The notes: generated from the sequence alone by a model not told the origin. DNA of 64,000 nucleotides from Prostheceraeus crozeri (GCA_907163375.1 CAJQUW010000521.1:1-64000), one strand, 5' to 3'; counted from the stretch's first letter, positions 27,027 to 38,807 are shown. Program-made: numbers and translations.

Positions 27027-27218
27027 ATGAGAAATAATTTCACGGATGAATTTATCATTAGCATGTCGTATAGCATTGTATCACTGATTTGCTTTCATTC
27101 GTCGGAGAGCTTGAATGGCTGAAGAAAACTTTTGACTTTTACGTTTCGCCATTTTACGTTTCGCCATTTTCCGTGTTAGTCTTTGCTAAAACCTATCTTT
27201 ACCACATTTGCATAAGTA

Positions 27219-27548
27219 CTAACTATTGCAACATAAGTGACACTCGAAATGAGCAATATCACAGTGGCTACATTTGCAAAGTTGAATGCAATTACGTATG
27301 AAACAGCGTTGACAAAAAGCATGCTTACATCTCTTGAAGATGCGCTTTTCATTTCCATCCTTTCGCTTACATACATCACAACACATAGTTTCGCCGTTAC
27401 TGATGTCTATAGCAAGTCTTTTTGAAGATATGAATTTGCTAGCCTTTTCTAAACAATAGACGCATGTACAGAAGGAATATACTTCGAGAGTGAGCAGACA
27501 TAGCTCGAAAACCAGTTGTGCTACAATCAAGTACCACTGCATTTTCAA
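27219..27548 (-). CDS. RING-like zinc protein with N-terminal hydrophobic segment
   Basis: 109 residues. Residues 4-27 are hydrophobic (YLIVAQLVFELCLLTLEVYS) and could be a signal or anchor. The C-terminal half has a RING-type ligand series: CCDVCKRK, then FKRCKHAFCQRCFIRNC, then CKCSHC. RING proteins act as ubiquitin ligases, and viral ones often tag host defence proteins. A second RING-like gene lies at 28625-28873. Gene order suggests an early accessory block. I am fairly sure of the zinc fold, not of the function. Confidence 0.6.
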   Translation of the reverse strand: MKMQWYLIVAQLVFELCLLTLEVYSFCTCVYCLEKASKFISSKRLAIDISNGETMCCDVCKRKDGNEKRIFKRCKHAFCQRCFIRNCIQLCKCSHCDIAHFECHLCCNS

Positions 27549-27648
27549 TTTTTCTTTATGGAAAGTTGAATGTGAATATCTGAAATCGCTTCAATCACTA
27601 GACTGCTACCATGATGGTTGAATGCGTTAAGACGTTCAGCAATTTTTA

Positions 27649-27954
27649 TCATATGTCTTTTAAAAAATTCTTGGGGTGATCTACCACTTCCATTGAATAA
27701 GAAGCAAAATGGAAAGAGCGACTTTCCACCTCTTCCTTTCCAAAATGACTAAACTTAATTTTCGCAACTAATCGCGCCATGACAATGCTATCAGAGAATG
27801 TATTCATTAACTCTAGAAATAGAGTGCTAGCATCATCGACCACTGCTTCGATGTCGGTCTCATCTTTATGAAAATTTATCACATAATCTTGAACAGCTCC
27901 TTTTAAACTTTGCCTATGAAAATGTAATGTTCCGCAGTCGTTTGAGAAAGACAT
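27649..27954 (-). CDS. Stand-alone protein resembling the polymerase B N-terminal domain
   Basis: 101 residues. The run STLFLELMNTFSDSIVMARL, VAKIKFSHFGKEEVESRSFH and FASYSMEVVDHPKNF follows the same order as the Polinton polymerase N-terminal region in C (SLIDVLFRNLDNFRIKALIY, LKIKYVKID..., VERLEFHIPSS). Sequence just downstream, to about 27553, continues the likeness (AERLNAFNHHGSS). So this looks like a separate copy of that domain, possibly a priming or adaptor module or a remnant. Assignment by pattern only. Confidence 0.45.
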   Translation of the reverse strand: MSFSNDCGTLHFHRQSLKGAVQDYVINFHKDETDIEAVVDDASTLFLELMNTFSDSIVMARLVAKIKFSHFGKEEVESRSFHFASYSMEVVDHPKNFLKDI

Positions 27955-28041
27955 GATCGCCCTTTAACTAACCCATCCATTGCATGAAAACAACAACTCT
28001 TCTCATAGTAACATTTATTGAATAACGGTAACAAGCATGCA

Positions 28042-28592
28042 TTATAAATCAATGGTTTGAAAGAGATAAAATAGATACAGCTGGTAACTATCATACAGCG
28101 AGCAATGATAACCATACAGGACTTTGGCAGTGCTGAGGTAAGGAGGAAAGAAGCATTGGTTATGAATGTAGCTACTACAACGAACAGACAAAATAGGAAC
28201 ACACAAATCCTTAAAACGTTTCGTGACTTCATGATAGTGTTGATTCACTCTACTATCCCAAGGTGGGAGCAAAATATCATCAATGATTAAATTAGGAAAT
28301 ACTTTCCTCTCCTTACCAGGATTATTACAAAAGATGCGTATAACATTGAAAGCAGCTAACCATCGTTTAAAGTCAATAAGAAGAGCACTCTCACAAGAAA
28401 AGCCATAGTCTTGCAAATATTTCAGATTAAGTCCATGAATGTGTTTTCTCGCCCATTGATCAACATTGGGATTGCAGTTGGCATGTTGATGATAGACACT
28501 GACAATCTGATATGTCCAATTGTTCATAGCAATAGCACTGAGCTCCTGTACAGGTTCACCCTCACAATCCATAAAAATGATGATAGAAGCCT
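28042..28592 (-). CDS. DEDDh-type 3'-5' exonuclease-like protein, Polinton B
   Basis: The conserved start is FMDCEGEPVQELSAIAM, with the Asp-x-Glu of exonuclease motif I on a strand. It is preceded in frame by hydrophobic SIII and by a good splice acceptor TTTTAG near 28593, so an upstream exon probably exists. Further parts are HIHGLNLKYLQDYGF, FCNNPGKERKVFP (motif II region) and, near the end, HCSLYDSY, which has the His-x4-Asp of motif III. Such enzymes trim 3' ends; in a viral element it may proofread, mature ends or degrade host nucleic acid. The frame ends soon after motif III. Confidence 0.6.
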
Positions 28593-28624
28593 AAAACGGA
28601 AATTTACACATCTAAGGAAACGTT

Positions 28625-28873
28625 CTATAACATATTACAAAATGAAGAATTACATCGATGCTTTTCACGACAAAATACACAAATGATATGATGGCAACGA
28701 AGAAGTAAAATGTATCTAATAAGACCACGTCTACAACACTCAAAGCACATAAACGAATTGTCATAGGGTAGAGTTAGGAAAGGACTAGTAATTCTCCTTC
28801 TTTGATTTGCGTTTTGATGCAGCATTCTTCTCCGACTTGCGCTTCGTACCACTGCTGTTAAGGATTTGATCAA
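28625..28873 (-). CDS. Second RING-like zinc protein, Polinton B
   Basis: 82 residues. A basic first half (RSASRRRMLHQNANQRRR) is followed by a RING-like ligand series: CFECCRRG, LLRCHHIICVFC and HRCNSSFC. This parallels the protein at 27219. Its N-terminal part overlaps the end of the next gene upstream, so the true product may begin inside or be spliced. Likely an accessory ubiquitin-ligase-type protein; function is inferred. Confidence 0.45.
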   Translation of the reverse strand: MIKSLTAVVRSASRRRMLHQNANQRRRITSPFLTLPYDNSFMCFECCRRGLIRYILLLRCHHIICVFCREKHRCNSSFCNML

Positions 28874-29564
28874 TTATGTCGTCCACGTTGGGTGGTTTTG
28901 GAATATATAGGATGGATTCCATATGCATGGAGAGAGAGGCTATTTTATTATCCTTATGCCGACCATAATATAGCCCATTCACTTTGAAAAGGATATCCCA
29001 AGTACCTTCTCCGAGCTCGTCGCATGTGATGGGTGTTGAATGATCTCCCTCCTTCTTATAGTAAGTGCACCAATGTGATACCGGTAGGCAAATGTGATTA
29101 CCATCCCAAATCTTTCTATAGAGAGTATCCTTGTCATCTCTCGCCTTCCACTCTTGAGCAAGAGGAGTAGGAATGTCCATATTTAATGTCACGTACTCCT
29201 CAATAATATCAAGTTGGTGGCGAATGTACGGACTCACGGGGATCAGTATGTAGTCCCCATACTGATTGTGCATTATCTTGACATCCGTGGAAGGGAGCAT
29301 TCCCGTTTGGAGTACTACTCCATGATCGTCATAACGCAAGACTTGTTTAAATTTACGCTGTAGCGGTGTAGGATTATGTACCTTGGTTGTTTCTTCCACT
29401 GGCCTCAGTTGTAGATGATCTGATTGTAGCGAACCTTGTAACGTTTGACCGCCATTTTGTCCTACTAGTGCAGCAGATGGAGTAGATGCCTGAAAATGGA
29501 AAAGATTGTATTAAGTTTACGTTCAAGGGAGGAGAGGGAGGAAGGTAGCGACTTACCATTTTAG
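28786..29564 (-). CDS. Possible DNA-binding (OB-fold-like) protein, spliced, Polinton B
   Basis: The main exon holds about 205 residues with a strand-rich core (YGDYILIPVSPYIRHQLDII, ICLPVSHWCTYYKKEGDH, GTWDILFKVNGLYYGRHKD) and a Lys-rich tail (KRKSEKNAASKRKSKKE). A consensus acceptor lies near 29488. A short first exon ends right after an ATG at about 29562 in ATG|GTAAGTC, with a TATA box some 95 bp further upstream. A basic tail on a beta core fits a single-stranded-DNA-binding protein, but this is only a guess. As the outermost gene it probably is transcribed early. Frame looks whole. Confidence 0.5.
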
Positions 29565-29656
29565 TTGGATAATAGAATAGGGAACTAGAGAGAGGAAATG
29601 TGCGTCCGTCACTCGTGTGATTCAACGATGGAATGATTCTCACTGTGGAAGGCTCG

Positions 29657-29665
29657 CTATTTATA
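29657..29665 (-). promoter_or_regulatory. TATA box TATAAATAG of Polinton B's outermost gene
   Basis: On the minus strand, GTATAAATAGCGAGCC lies about 95 bp before an ATG that ends at a splice donor. A classical TATA element here fits with the element's own TBP-like gene. Confidence 0.6.
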
Positions 29666-29701
29666 CAGAAATGCTTGATTCTCATTGGATGATGATCCTC
29701 A

Positions 29702-31619
29702 TTGGACAATAACATCAAGCTGATTCCAAATCTGGCCTCCGTTTACCAATCCGAGCCTTCATTCGCCCGCTGGAGCTGTTTCTTGGGAAATTCTAACTCT
29801 ATCGTTTTTCGTCAATCTCCCAAAATCTTAAATGGCGTCTCACATCTAAACGAAGACAGATATGATCAAGGCGTTTCTTTCAGTGAATTTGTCTCACTCT
29901 TAGCTTTCAAACGAGCTATTGCACGACTTTCTACGATCTCTAGAACCAAAGTTGGAAGATCGGTGCCGGGGGGGGGGACGTCAGCGAAACTTTTTCTCTC
30001 CGATTGCGTTCAAATTCACCATACTGAAGCAGAATTTCACGCTGAATCCGAATCTGGCCTCCGTTTTCCCATCCGATGCCTCGTTTTGACGCTACAGCCC
30101 AAAACGTCCAAAATTCTAACTCTGTCGTTTTTCGACAGTCTCCCAAAATCTTAAATGGCGCCTCACATCTAAACGAAGGCAGATATGAACAAGCCGTTTC
30201 TTTCACTGAATTTGTCTCACTCTTAGCTTTCAAACGAGCTATGCACGACAAAATCCGTCCACTAGAAGCCAAGATCGAAGCTAGCTCTCCCGAGGGGGGG
30301 GGTCCGTGAAATTTGATGAAAAATGTTTTGGTGACGGTCCCAGGTCGAAATGACACACTTTGGAAAATTTTCAAAATTTTACCCATACAAAGCCACTCTG
30401 ACACTTAGGATTTTTTCAGGTGAGCTCTGACCTAAAATCTTGTAACAGCTCTAACTTTTGAACGGCTGGTCCGATTGACTCGCAACAAAAAATGTTGTCG
30501 AGCAGTTTTTTCTCCTCTTTCAAACGAGTAGCTGTAAGACAAAATCCGTCCACTAGAACCAAAGTTAGAAGATTGCTGTCGGGGGGGGGGTCAGTGAAAT
30601 TTGATGAAAAATGTTTTGGTGACGGTCCCAGGTCGAAATTCCACAATTTGGAAAATTTTCAAAATTTTACCCATACAAAGCCACTCTGACACTTAGGATT
30701 TTTTCAGGTGAGCGAGCTCCGACCTAAAATCTTGTAACCGCTCTAACTTTTGAACGAAGACAGATATGAAGAAGCCGTTTCTTTCACTGAATTTGTCTCA
30801 CTCTTAGCTTTCAAACGAGCTATTGCACGACAAAATCCGTCCACTAGAAGCCAAGATCGAAGCAAGCTGTCCAGAGGGGGGGGGGAAGTCAGTGAAATTT
30901 GATGAAAAATGTTTTGGTGACGGTCCCAGGTCGAAATGACACACTTTGGAAAATTTTCAAAATTTTACCCATACAAAGTCACTCTGACACTTAGGATTTT
31001 TTCAGGTGAGCGAGCTCCGACCTAAAATCTTGTAACCGCTCTAACTTTTGAACGGCTGGTCCGATTGACTCGCAACAAAAATGTTGACGAGCAGTTTTTT
31101 CTCCTCTTTCGAATGCAACTCGAACGAACAAAATCCGTTCACTAGAACCAAAGTTAGAAGATTGCTGTCGGGGGGGGGGGTCTACGTCAGTGAAATTTGA
31201 TGAAAAATGTTTTGGTGACGGTCCCAGGTCGAAATGACACACTTTGGAAAATTTTCAAAATTTTACCCATACAAAGCCACTCTGACACTTAGGATTTTTT
31301 CAGGTGAGCTACGACAGTCCACCCTCCCAACCTGGCCGGCACACCACGCCAGCCTGGCCGGCACACCACGCCAACCTAGACACCACATCACCGCGCGCTA
31401 TACGACGGTCGGCCAGAGGGGGGGAGGACGACGACGTCAGCGAACCTGACGGACGCACGTGGCCGGCACACCACGACACTCTGCCGTTCCAGAGGGGGGA
31501 GGGGGACGTCAGACACGAAGCACCACGGCGGCCGACCACGACACTCTGCCGGTCCAGAGGGGGGCGTCAGCGACGGCAGCCATCTTGCGCTATCCAGAAG
31601 TGGAGTTTTACTTACTACT
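29702..31619. repeat. Right terminal region of Polinton B: tandem repeats of about 295 bp
   Basis: The phrase GATGAAAAATGTTTTGGTGA recurs near 30313, 30601, 30900 and 31199, spacings of about 288-299 bp; a diverged unit lies at 29.7-30.1 kb. Each unit has a run of 9-10 G and the phrase TAACTTTTGAACG. From 31310 to 31600 the sequence turns GC-rich with repeats of CCTGGCCGGCACACCACGCC. The same units form the inverted repeats of Polinton C. Reading frames here are repeats and not genes. Confidence 0.88.
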
Positions 31620-31950
31620 GACGCTTCTTTGGAGAGTATCAAAGCAATCAAAACTCTATTCGTGATCTGCTCCCTAATAGTACTACAACCTTTTCGTCAA
31701 GCGTTCCCACCTAAATTTATTTCTTCTTTCGAAACCTTGATTACTTGCGTTTCGTCCTACTTAATCTTCAAAATTGACGAATGAATAACTGACTTGCTTG
31801 TAGAATGATCTTGTGCCCAAGCGTCAAATGGACTTTTAGAAAAGTAGCTGCTTTGAAATTGATGAACCCTCAAAATCACAGGGTTTTGATGTTCCCGAAT
31901 AATTTGTATAATACAGTTCTCAACTTTGAAGGGCCGTTAAGGCCCTCGTA
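31620..31950. other. Host DNA flanking Polinton B, no gene seen
   Basis: Begins with GACGCT, which should be B's 6-bp target duplication, though the other copy is outside the window. I see no gene or repeat. Confidence 0.5.
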
Positions 31951-31959
31951 TAGTCTACT

Positions 31960-32480
31960 CAATCTTTAGGGATCCCGGTCTCAAAGGTCCCTCACAATCT
32001 CAAAAGATCCATTCATATCTAAATAGAGCTCTTCAAAAACTAAAGAAGTTGCCGTTCACATTCTCAAAGGGCTGCTTCACAATCTCATGTACTCCTTCAC
32101 AATCTGAAACAGGGCCCCTCACGATCTGAAGGATCCATTCACATCTCAAAAGAACCCTCACGATCTTAAAGTGCCACTGCACAATCTCAAGAGGGCCCCT
32201 TACAATCTCAAGGGGTACCTCATGATCGAAAGAGTCCAATTACAATCTCAAAAGGGCCCCTTCACAATTTCAAAAATGCCCCATTCAACCTATAATAAGG
32301 GTCCCTTCACAATCTCAATAGGGTCATTCGTATAATCACAAAAGGGATTCCTCACAATTTAAAGTGACCCGTTACGATATTAGAAGGGCCCCTTCCCAAT
32401 CTCAAAAGGCCCCTCATAATGTTACGGGACCCCTCATGAAAGGATCCCTTCGCAATCTCAAAAGGGCCTCCAGAGGAGAC
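31960..32480. repeat. Degenerate minisatellite of CACAATCTCAAAAGGGCCCC type
   Basis: About 20 loosely similar units of roughly 20-30 bp alternate TCACAATCTCAAA with AGGGCCCC or variants. The units are diverged from each other, so the array is old. It is non-coding. Confidence 0.85.
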
Positions 32481-32753
32481 TGCTGAGCCAAGCGCATTCA
32501 ATGGAAGTGCAACCATGCACTTAATCCCCCTGCCCCCTAATAAACAAACACCAAAAGTTCCGCCCTCTGTGGAAGGATGCAGTCCTCTCAGCAACCAAAT
32601 AGAAACAAATGTCTAGTTATTGATCGAACGTTCATTGCAGCAGTGCGTGGCAAGATTATTTGAATCTTTTGTAGCTGTTGTATTGGAATGAGAGAACCTG
32701 TACGAACTTGCAAGTGCATGGTTGACTGTTTCTGCTTCTTTCTTCTAGTTTAG

Positions 32754-34641
32754 CCCTCTATCTCCGACGAAAAAACTCACGTTAATGACCAGCGGGGTCC
32801 CTAGCGACCCCAACCATAATTCTATTATTATATGGAACCAATTAATTTGAAATTTTTCATGCGGTCTGAGTAAAATCTATTCTACTATTATGCCATATAG
32901 GCCTAATTACAAAGCTTTCCCAGTACAATTTCTGAAAAACAAAAGCTGCTGGACTGTAATTAATTAACTTGTATTTGAAAAAATAAATACAATTAATTTG
33001 TATTTGCAAAATGTCATAGCTATGAGATTGCTTGATTCCGCACTGTTTATTTATTTTCACATATTCTATGTAAAACCTCTCCTGAACGTATTCTATGGAA
33101 ACACATGCACATCTGCAGAGATAGCTTGCGCAGGCACTGCTGTTTGCAGACAGCAAGATTGCACTTTCAACATGTTTCCGAAGCTTTTCTGTCGGCAGTC
33201 CTGGGACAACTCTTGCAGCGAAGTTGTTTTCGAGGCCTGGTCAACATCCGATCCACAGGACCAACTGCACCAACTGGAGCATCTCTTTCAAACACTGCAC
33301 CGGGCACCAAATCGAGGACTAGTTTCTCCTGGAACAGTCGTCGCCTGTGACTCCTCCCAGCCTCATATTCAGGATGACCGTGAGAGAAGATGACGTAGGC
33401 ATTGTATGCTACTAGATCCAAAAGGTTTCCAAATGCAACCATTAGCCATCTTCGAGATTTTCTGATGGTCGAATACGTTCAAACAAGTTTGTTAATATTG
33501 TCTACCGCTCCCTTCGTCCTTCTGTAATCCAGGATGAGGTGGGGCTTCCTGTCATCCCTTTCTTCTCTGATGTCTGAAACATGGTGAGACGTTGACATAA
33601 GGATGATACTTTTTCGTCTTTTTGGTACTTAGGAGACCAACGTCGTAGGCTTATGGTGTTGAAGTGCAAAAACGCTGGAGAGTTCCACTCTTGCTCGGAT
33701 GTCCGTCAACATAATAGTTTGATGAAAGAAAGGCTTGTTTCTTCTGTAACTGGTCCGATATATGTCAATTTTCTTTGAAGCAGAGAGTTGCAGAGGTAGA
33801 GATTTGAGAAGAAAGGGTCACCGGTGCAGTTGCGTCCAGAACCTCTGAGATGTTCTGTGAGTTGCAGTACAACGCGAGTACGGTTTATCTCTTGGCGATG
33901 ACGTGTTTCCTTGTGTGCAGCTCGAAATTCACACAGTGATGATGCTTTAGCATTCGCACAAATCCACAGTTCTATGCCGTGCTTCCCAGGCTTAGACGGT
34001 AAATAAATCAATTTTGAAAGGGCACCGTCCACGGTAAACCAGCAATTGCTCATCAGCACATATGGCTTCTCCGGGAGTAAATGAATTTCGAAACTGTGCT
34101 GCTATTTTGTCGCAGATGACTCGGATAGGAGCTAAGCTTGTCTCTATATCGACGCTCAGGGCGATTCACTCTTGGATCAAAGCGCAAACGGCGAGTCAAG
34201 GCTTCAAATATATCTCGCGTATCCTGTGGATGGTTCGCACAGTTAGAGACGGAATTGCTAATTATAAAACAATGATAATTAGTTGACACAATTATCCTTC
34301 ACTGTCTTGTGCCTAGTCAACGCGTGGTGCTTCAAATTATTCAGGCAAATTGAATGGGGTCTCATTGGTCATTAACATTAGAAATAAAGTTTGTTTAAAT
34401 ATAGAATTAAGCACAACAGTTATTGAATAGCGGAAACTTATGGCGTGTACCCAACATGCATGACGACAAAGTCGTGGCATTTGAGGAATTTACGCCGAGT
34501 AGTATTTGCGATACACGTCCGTTTTTTGCGTCCGTTAACATGGTGTTAACGGATATAATGAAGAGAAGAGAATATATATATTCTCGGAGATATATAATAT
34601 GTATAATATTATAACATATATATAATGTCGGAGATAGAGGG
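32754..34641 (-). mobile_element. piggyBac transposon remnant
   Basis: Ends are CCCTCTATCTCCGAC and its inverse, flanked by TTAA at 34642-34645 and by TTAG (one base changed) at 32750-32753. The length of 1.9 kb and CCCT ends are those of the piggyBac superfamily. The transposase lies on the minus strand inside and is decayed. The transposon lies downstream of the p85 gene. Confidence 0.88.
33100..34300 (-). pseudogene. Decayed piggyBac transposase
   Basis: Three minus-strand pieces follow the order of the enzyme. The first has LRFDPRVNRPERRYRDKLSS (34289-34053). The second has YLPSKPGKHGIELWICANAK and TRVVLQLTEHLRGSGRNCTG with DPFFSNL (34059-33706), including the catalytic-domain block. The third has MVAFGNLLDLVAYNAYVIF and the Cys-rich RKQLRCKSCPRTADRK (33442-33167), where the zinc-binding tail (ETC-stop-KCNLAVC) is cut by an in-frame TGA. 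Frames change between pieces and the region between 33443 and 33705 has no open frame, so the gene is dead. N-terminal residues are missing upstream of 34.3 kb. Confidence 0.85.
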
Positions 34642-34645
34642 TTAA

Positions 34646-36017
34646 TTTCTATCTATCGCTGTCTTATGAATTGTGACTCCTTGAAACAAGATAGCATTTA
34701 TCGCAATAGCATACATGCAGACTGAACATATGGATTTGTTGATTCGAAACTGAATTTTTATCAGATAATTGCGGTAGCCTAGTCAATGTCATATGTCCGG
34801 GTGTCACTACCATTGGTTTAATTAACACATCAGAAAATGGTGCTTTACCTCATTGGCAATGCTATGAAAATAGAAGCAGCAAATTAGATCAATCTCAATT
34901 TAGAAGCAATCCAAACCATTGCTTGCGTGATGCAACGGTCATAAAAATAGACCACATTTACGCAGCTGCGCAGGCGTAGGACCACTAATTAAAGGCGAAA
35001 TTAGATAGTCCCTATCAATTATTTATATCTTCTATCTTGTCTACACCAATCTTTTGTTAAACTTTACTACTAGCTATATGCCAACTAAAAGAATGTCTAA
35101 GAGTAAAATTTCGGTGATACAGGCAATCTTGATTTAAATTTTCTTGGTGTTCCACAAAGCTCCAAATTCTTTTCTGTAGCAAAATTGTTATTTTTACATT
35201 TATGCATTGTTAATTCCATTTAGGGATTGCAGGTATATACTTCATAATTGACATTTTCTGCTCTAGATCTTTAGCTCCAAGAACGAAAGATCCGAAACAA
35301 TTTAAAAAAATGCCATCCGCTAACCACAATGTCAAAATACATTAGGTTGATAAGATTTTACTCTATGCAGAGCCTTAAGTATATCCACTACTAAGCCATA
35401 CCGTGCAATCAACACAAATACACATCGTGTTCTCGTAATTTCTTCAATTTCAAAAAAAGTGAAATTTGATACCTAGCATGGTGAAAACCTTACTTTTTAA
35501 ACTTCGATTACATCAAAAAGAAGACAACGTTATATTAAGTTCTTATCTATTGGATAATTCCCGATGGAGTATTGCTGCTAATTCATAAAAATAATATATT
35601 CAACATCTGAGGCAAGAAAACCATTTAAAGAAAAATGCGTGAATGCAGCATTCCACTTGGTCAAATTAACAATAACTCAGGTGGCAGGAATGAAAACAAG
35701 TGCTTTTCATCGGTTATTTTTATTCGTTGTCAGATTGAATAAGAAATTAGGCATGAATTACTTACATGATGCCAGAATTACAAAATGCTTCATTAATGAT
35801 TGAAAGGTTCCAAGCGGAACAAACATGCAAGTTATTCAAAATCAAGAAATCACGAATCCAGTAAATGCTCACAATCTTCTCAGCCATTTCAACAAGTCAT
35901 TATAAAAGGAATTTGAATGATAACGTTTCACAAGAAGTGTCTAGGATATGCACGAAAATTTTCATCAATGAGAAACAAATTTCAAGGCATTTAAGGTTAT
36001 GCGAAGAACAGTAATGA
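34646..36017. other. Non-coding host DNA between piggyBac and the p85 3' end
   Basis: No reading frame of note, RNA gene or clear repeat. It should contain the p85 3' untranslated region; AT-rich stretches are frequent but I cannot place a poly(A) signal with confidence. Confidence 0.4.
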
Positions 36018-36240
36018 TCAGTTGCCGTTGGAAGCACGAAGATATTCGTCAACTTCGTCCTTCGTTACACCAACTGGATACTTGAGTGTCGTCCTGAGAC
36101 TAGCATTATGAGGTTCAAGACTGGAGGTGTTGTAGTTACTGACCAGTTCATCCAGCGAGCTGAAGGGAGTAAAATTCTCCAGGAATCCATAACCTCTAGA
36201 GGAATGGAATATTCGACACTGCTGCACTCGTCGATCAACC
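36018..36240 (-). CDS. PIK3R: p85-like exon: second half of C-terminal SH2 and stop
   Basis: The acceptor TATCTTGCAG precedes VDRRVQQCRIFHSSRGYGFL, which lines up with human [40 protein letters not shown] matches [20 protein letters not shown]. The protein ends ...LKYPVGVTKDEVDEYLRASN, Gly, Asn, stop; this is a longer tail than in vertebrates. Confidence 0.85.
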
Positions 36241-38807
36241 CTGCAAGATAAGGTGATAGATTAATGCGATCGACGGAAATCTCTTTCAAAACGTTTTCAC
36301 TTATGTATTCAATAATTCTTATACTTATCGACGACTAAATGGTGAGAGGGTGAAACTGATAAAACCCAGATACGTGAGAGCATCAGATTGTTTAGGCAGA
36401 CAGTCGCCGCCTCATTAAGGTTAATGCGTGCTGAAAAGATAGAGATCCCTCGACTCGAAAGATCATGCATGACTTCAATGGAAACCAAATAGTTGACCAA
36501 GGTCTTTGACGGGTGCAATGATGCGTCAGACGAGTTTAATGATTTCATAAGAGTATCAGATGCTCTTATAATCGCTTCATTCTCGGTTTCGACATGGCTG
36601 ACGAATCAAGATAACATCCAGAAATGACTGCAAACGAACTAAGCATTTCCATGAGTTTGACATCAATTGATTCCTTGAGAACCATGAAACGCTCCCCTCA
36701 ACGAAACCAACTTCTTGGACGAATAGCCGCCCGATAGCCTCTGCTTACATGCAAGTAAATCAAAAAGTGCCTGAATGTTATTTGCATCTGCATCATGACA
36801 GAGGCACTATGTTCGGAGGGATACAGGTGAACGATCATAAAAGCCTACGATGCTTCAAAAAAGCGTTAAGTCCTCTCGGTTAATTATGGCTTGGAGAGCA
36901 CACTTCTGATGGAGAGCGTCAACCACAGAATTAAATATTTTGTTTATCTGCTTCGGTTTGCTAGAAGTGTGACTAATTCGAAATCGACGGCACATCGATG
37001 AATTTACTAAGTGGGCAAAAAGGAATTCCAAATACCTTACAGAGATAGGAAAAAATCGTGCGTCGCTTATGGATTACTGTGGGTTCCAGCAAAGTGCTTC
37101 GATTGCCAAAATTCCTTCAGATTCGAAGAATTCAAATCATTGCCCACAAGTTTTCTCCATAATGTTGGCCTTTCCGATCATTATTAAAAAAATAGCAGGC
37201 GTACAAAAATTAGTTCACTTGGTGATTTTACATCCTCTCCTCGGCATTGCTCACTGTATAGTGCATACATTGAATCGAAGCCAGGCATCGATGTGTTTTG
37301 GTGTGTGCAAAGTGATATCACAGCACGCATGCCTCTCTCACTGGCTCTGGTGTCCTTTGCTGACAGCTTATTGTTTGCCACTTCCAAAAGCAAGCGATAC
37401 ACGAATTATCCGTTCGAGAAGGCGCAAGTTGTCTAATTCTGTGATGTGGCATTTCGATATTAAGGTTACATACAACCCTTCCTTTCTAGGAAACCGAAGA
37501 TGCGCGCAGATGAATCTATTTCTGTGGCGTCAACTTTTACGTTGAAACGGAAATGTCGATTCTCGGGAGTTCCAAAAGATACTACGATTTTCCGCCTCAT
37601 GACTGGTCGACATTGATACAGTGCGATGGTAACCCATGACACATCTGATTCTACCTGTCAATACGTGGAAAAGCAGACTGGTCAGCAGAAAGCCCTGATC
37701 GTAATTTAATTTGAGCAATTGTAGGAGGATTTGAAAATATATGTGAAACAATGCAATTCAGCGACCCTTGATGGTGACCTTATGGACAACGACTGAAGCC
37801 GACTGGGCAGCAATATTGGAGCAAAAAGTTATCTGTCTGTATTCGACAGACGAATTCAAGTTGTGGCTTCAGCTATGAGGTGAAAATACCAGATGCTGAC
37901 TTTCTTTGTGTAAGAACTTCTCAAATTTTCTGAAATTATGGTCTTTATGGCATTTGCATGTGTAGCACTTGCACAGTCATGGGAGCAAATATTTTTTCTC
38001 TAACAGAATCTTGCCTCAGATACACAGAACTTAGACAATCCTCAGGAGAAGGCTGCATTTAAATATATAATGCACAAGATTGATTTAAAATAAGCATGGT
38101 AACTGATCCAACTCAAAACTTATGATCGGGTTTGTACATATACAAATTTTGGATTCGCGCCGATACACCGAATAGATGGATTCCAATCACTGAAAATCAC
38201 ACGGTGAAACTTTACCAGCGAAATGTCACTGAAAAACATGTGAAAATATCAGCGAAAATTGATATTCGGCGATGCTATTTTCTTTCACTGAGCAATTCTC
38301 TAGACCATGTTAACAGCTATTTTTGCTCCTGTGTGAGATACTTTCTTCGCCCATAATGTTTCACACTGTATCACATGACGATCTACAGTCATCCAGAATA
38401 GATGCCTCTTCGAATTTTGGATTCGCGCCCAGCTCTGCTCCCCACAGATATCACTCACATAAACAGACACGACACCATGAAATGGCAAGTCATTGTAATA
38501 CTATTAGTGATTATTAGTTACAGTGCAAATCAAAATCAAACTTTGGATCAGTTTTCAATTTGCACAACTCAAAAGTAAAAATCCCCTTGCACGGGAAGGA
38601 CTTGAATTTCCGAGCTGCCCGGACGATCCCTGAATTCCGCGCATCAACGCAATATTGGAAACACTGACCATTACCGACAACAGAGGAATGATAACTAGCC
38701 ACTCACTGCAATGAAAATCCATTCAGCATTCTCTCATGCAAGCATCATCAGTCGGAAACATGCATGCTCACAATGCACACAACATTAAATTCATCATCAG
38801 TCATCAC

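Larger units (their letters stand above)
18490..31619. mobile_element. Polinton B, right part (left part outside the window)
   Basis: About 13 kb of a second Polinton with a richer GC content than A. A is inserted into its gene at 18496-19223, so B continues to the left of the window. The right end is ...TTTACTTACTACT at 31619; the inverse, AGTAGTAAGTAAA, starts Polinton C at 51055, which fixes this boundary. It carries integrase, capsid protein, protease, ATPase, pX-like proteins, two penton-type proteins and a set of replication and transcription genes. Its polymerase would be in the missing left part. Most frames look whole; besides the A insertion I see perhaps one or two breaks. Confidence 0.9.

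Noticed and set aside
31304-31665. Several overlapping open frames on both strands in GC-rich DNA
   Set aside because: The frames come from tandem GC-rich repeats (CTGGCCGGCACACCACGCC) at the Polinton B terminus, where stop codons are rare by composition. No family features.
36300-37760. Several short minus- and plus-strand frames in the p85 intron, possibly a decayed hAT
   Set aside because: Some segments vaguely recall hAT/ZMYM-type proteins but no ends, duplication or clear motif could be found. The missing SH2 exon was also looked for here without success.
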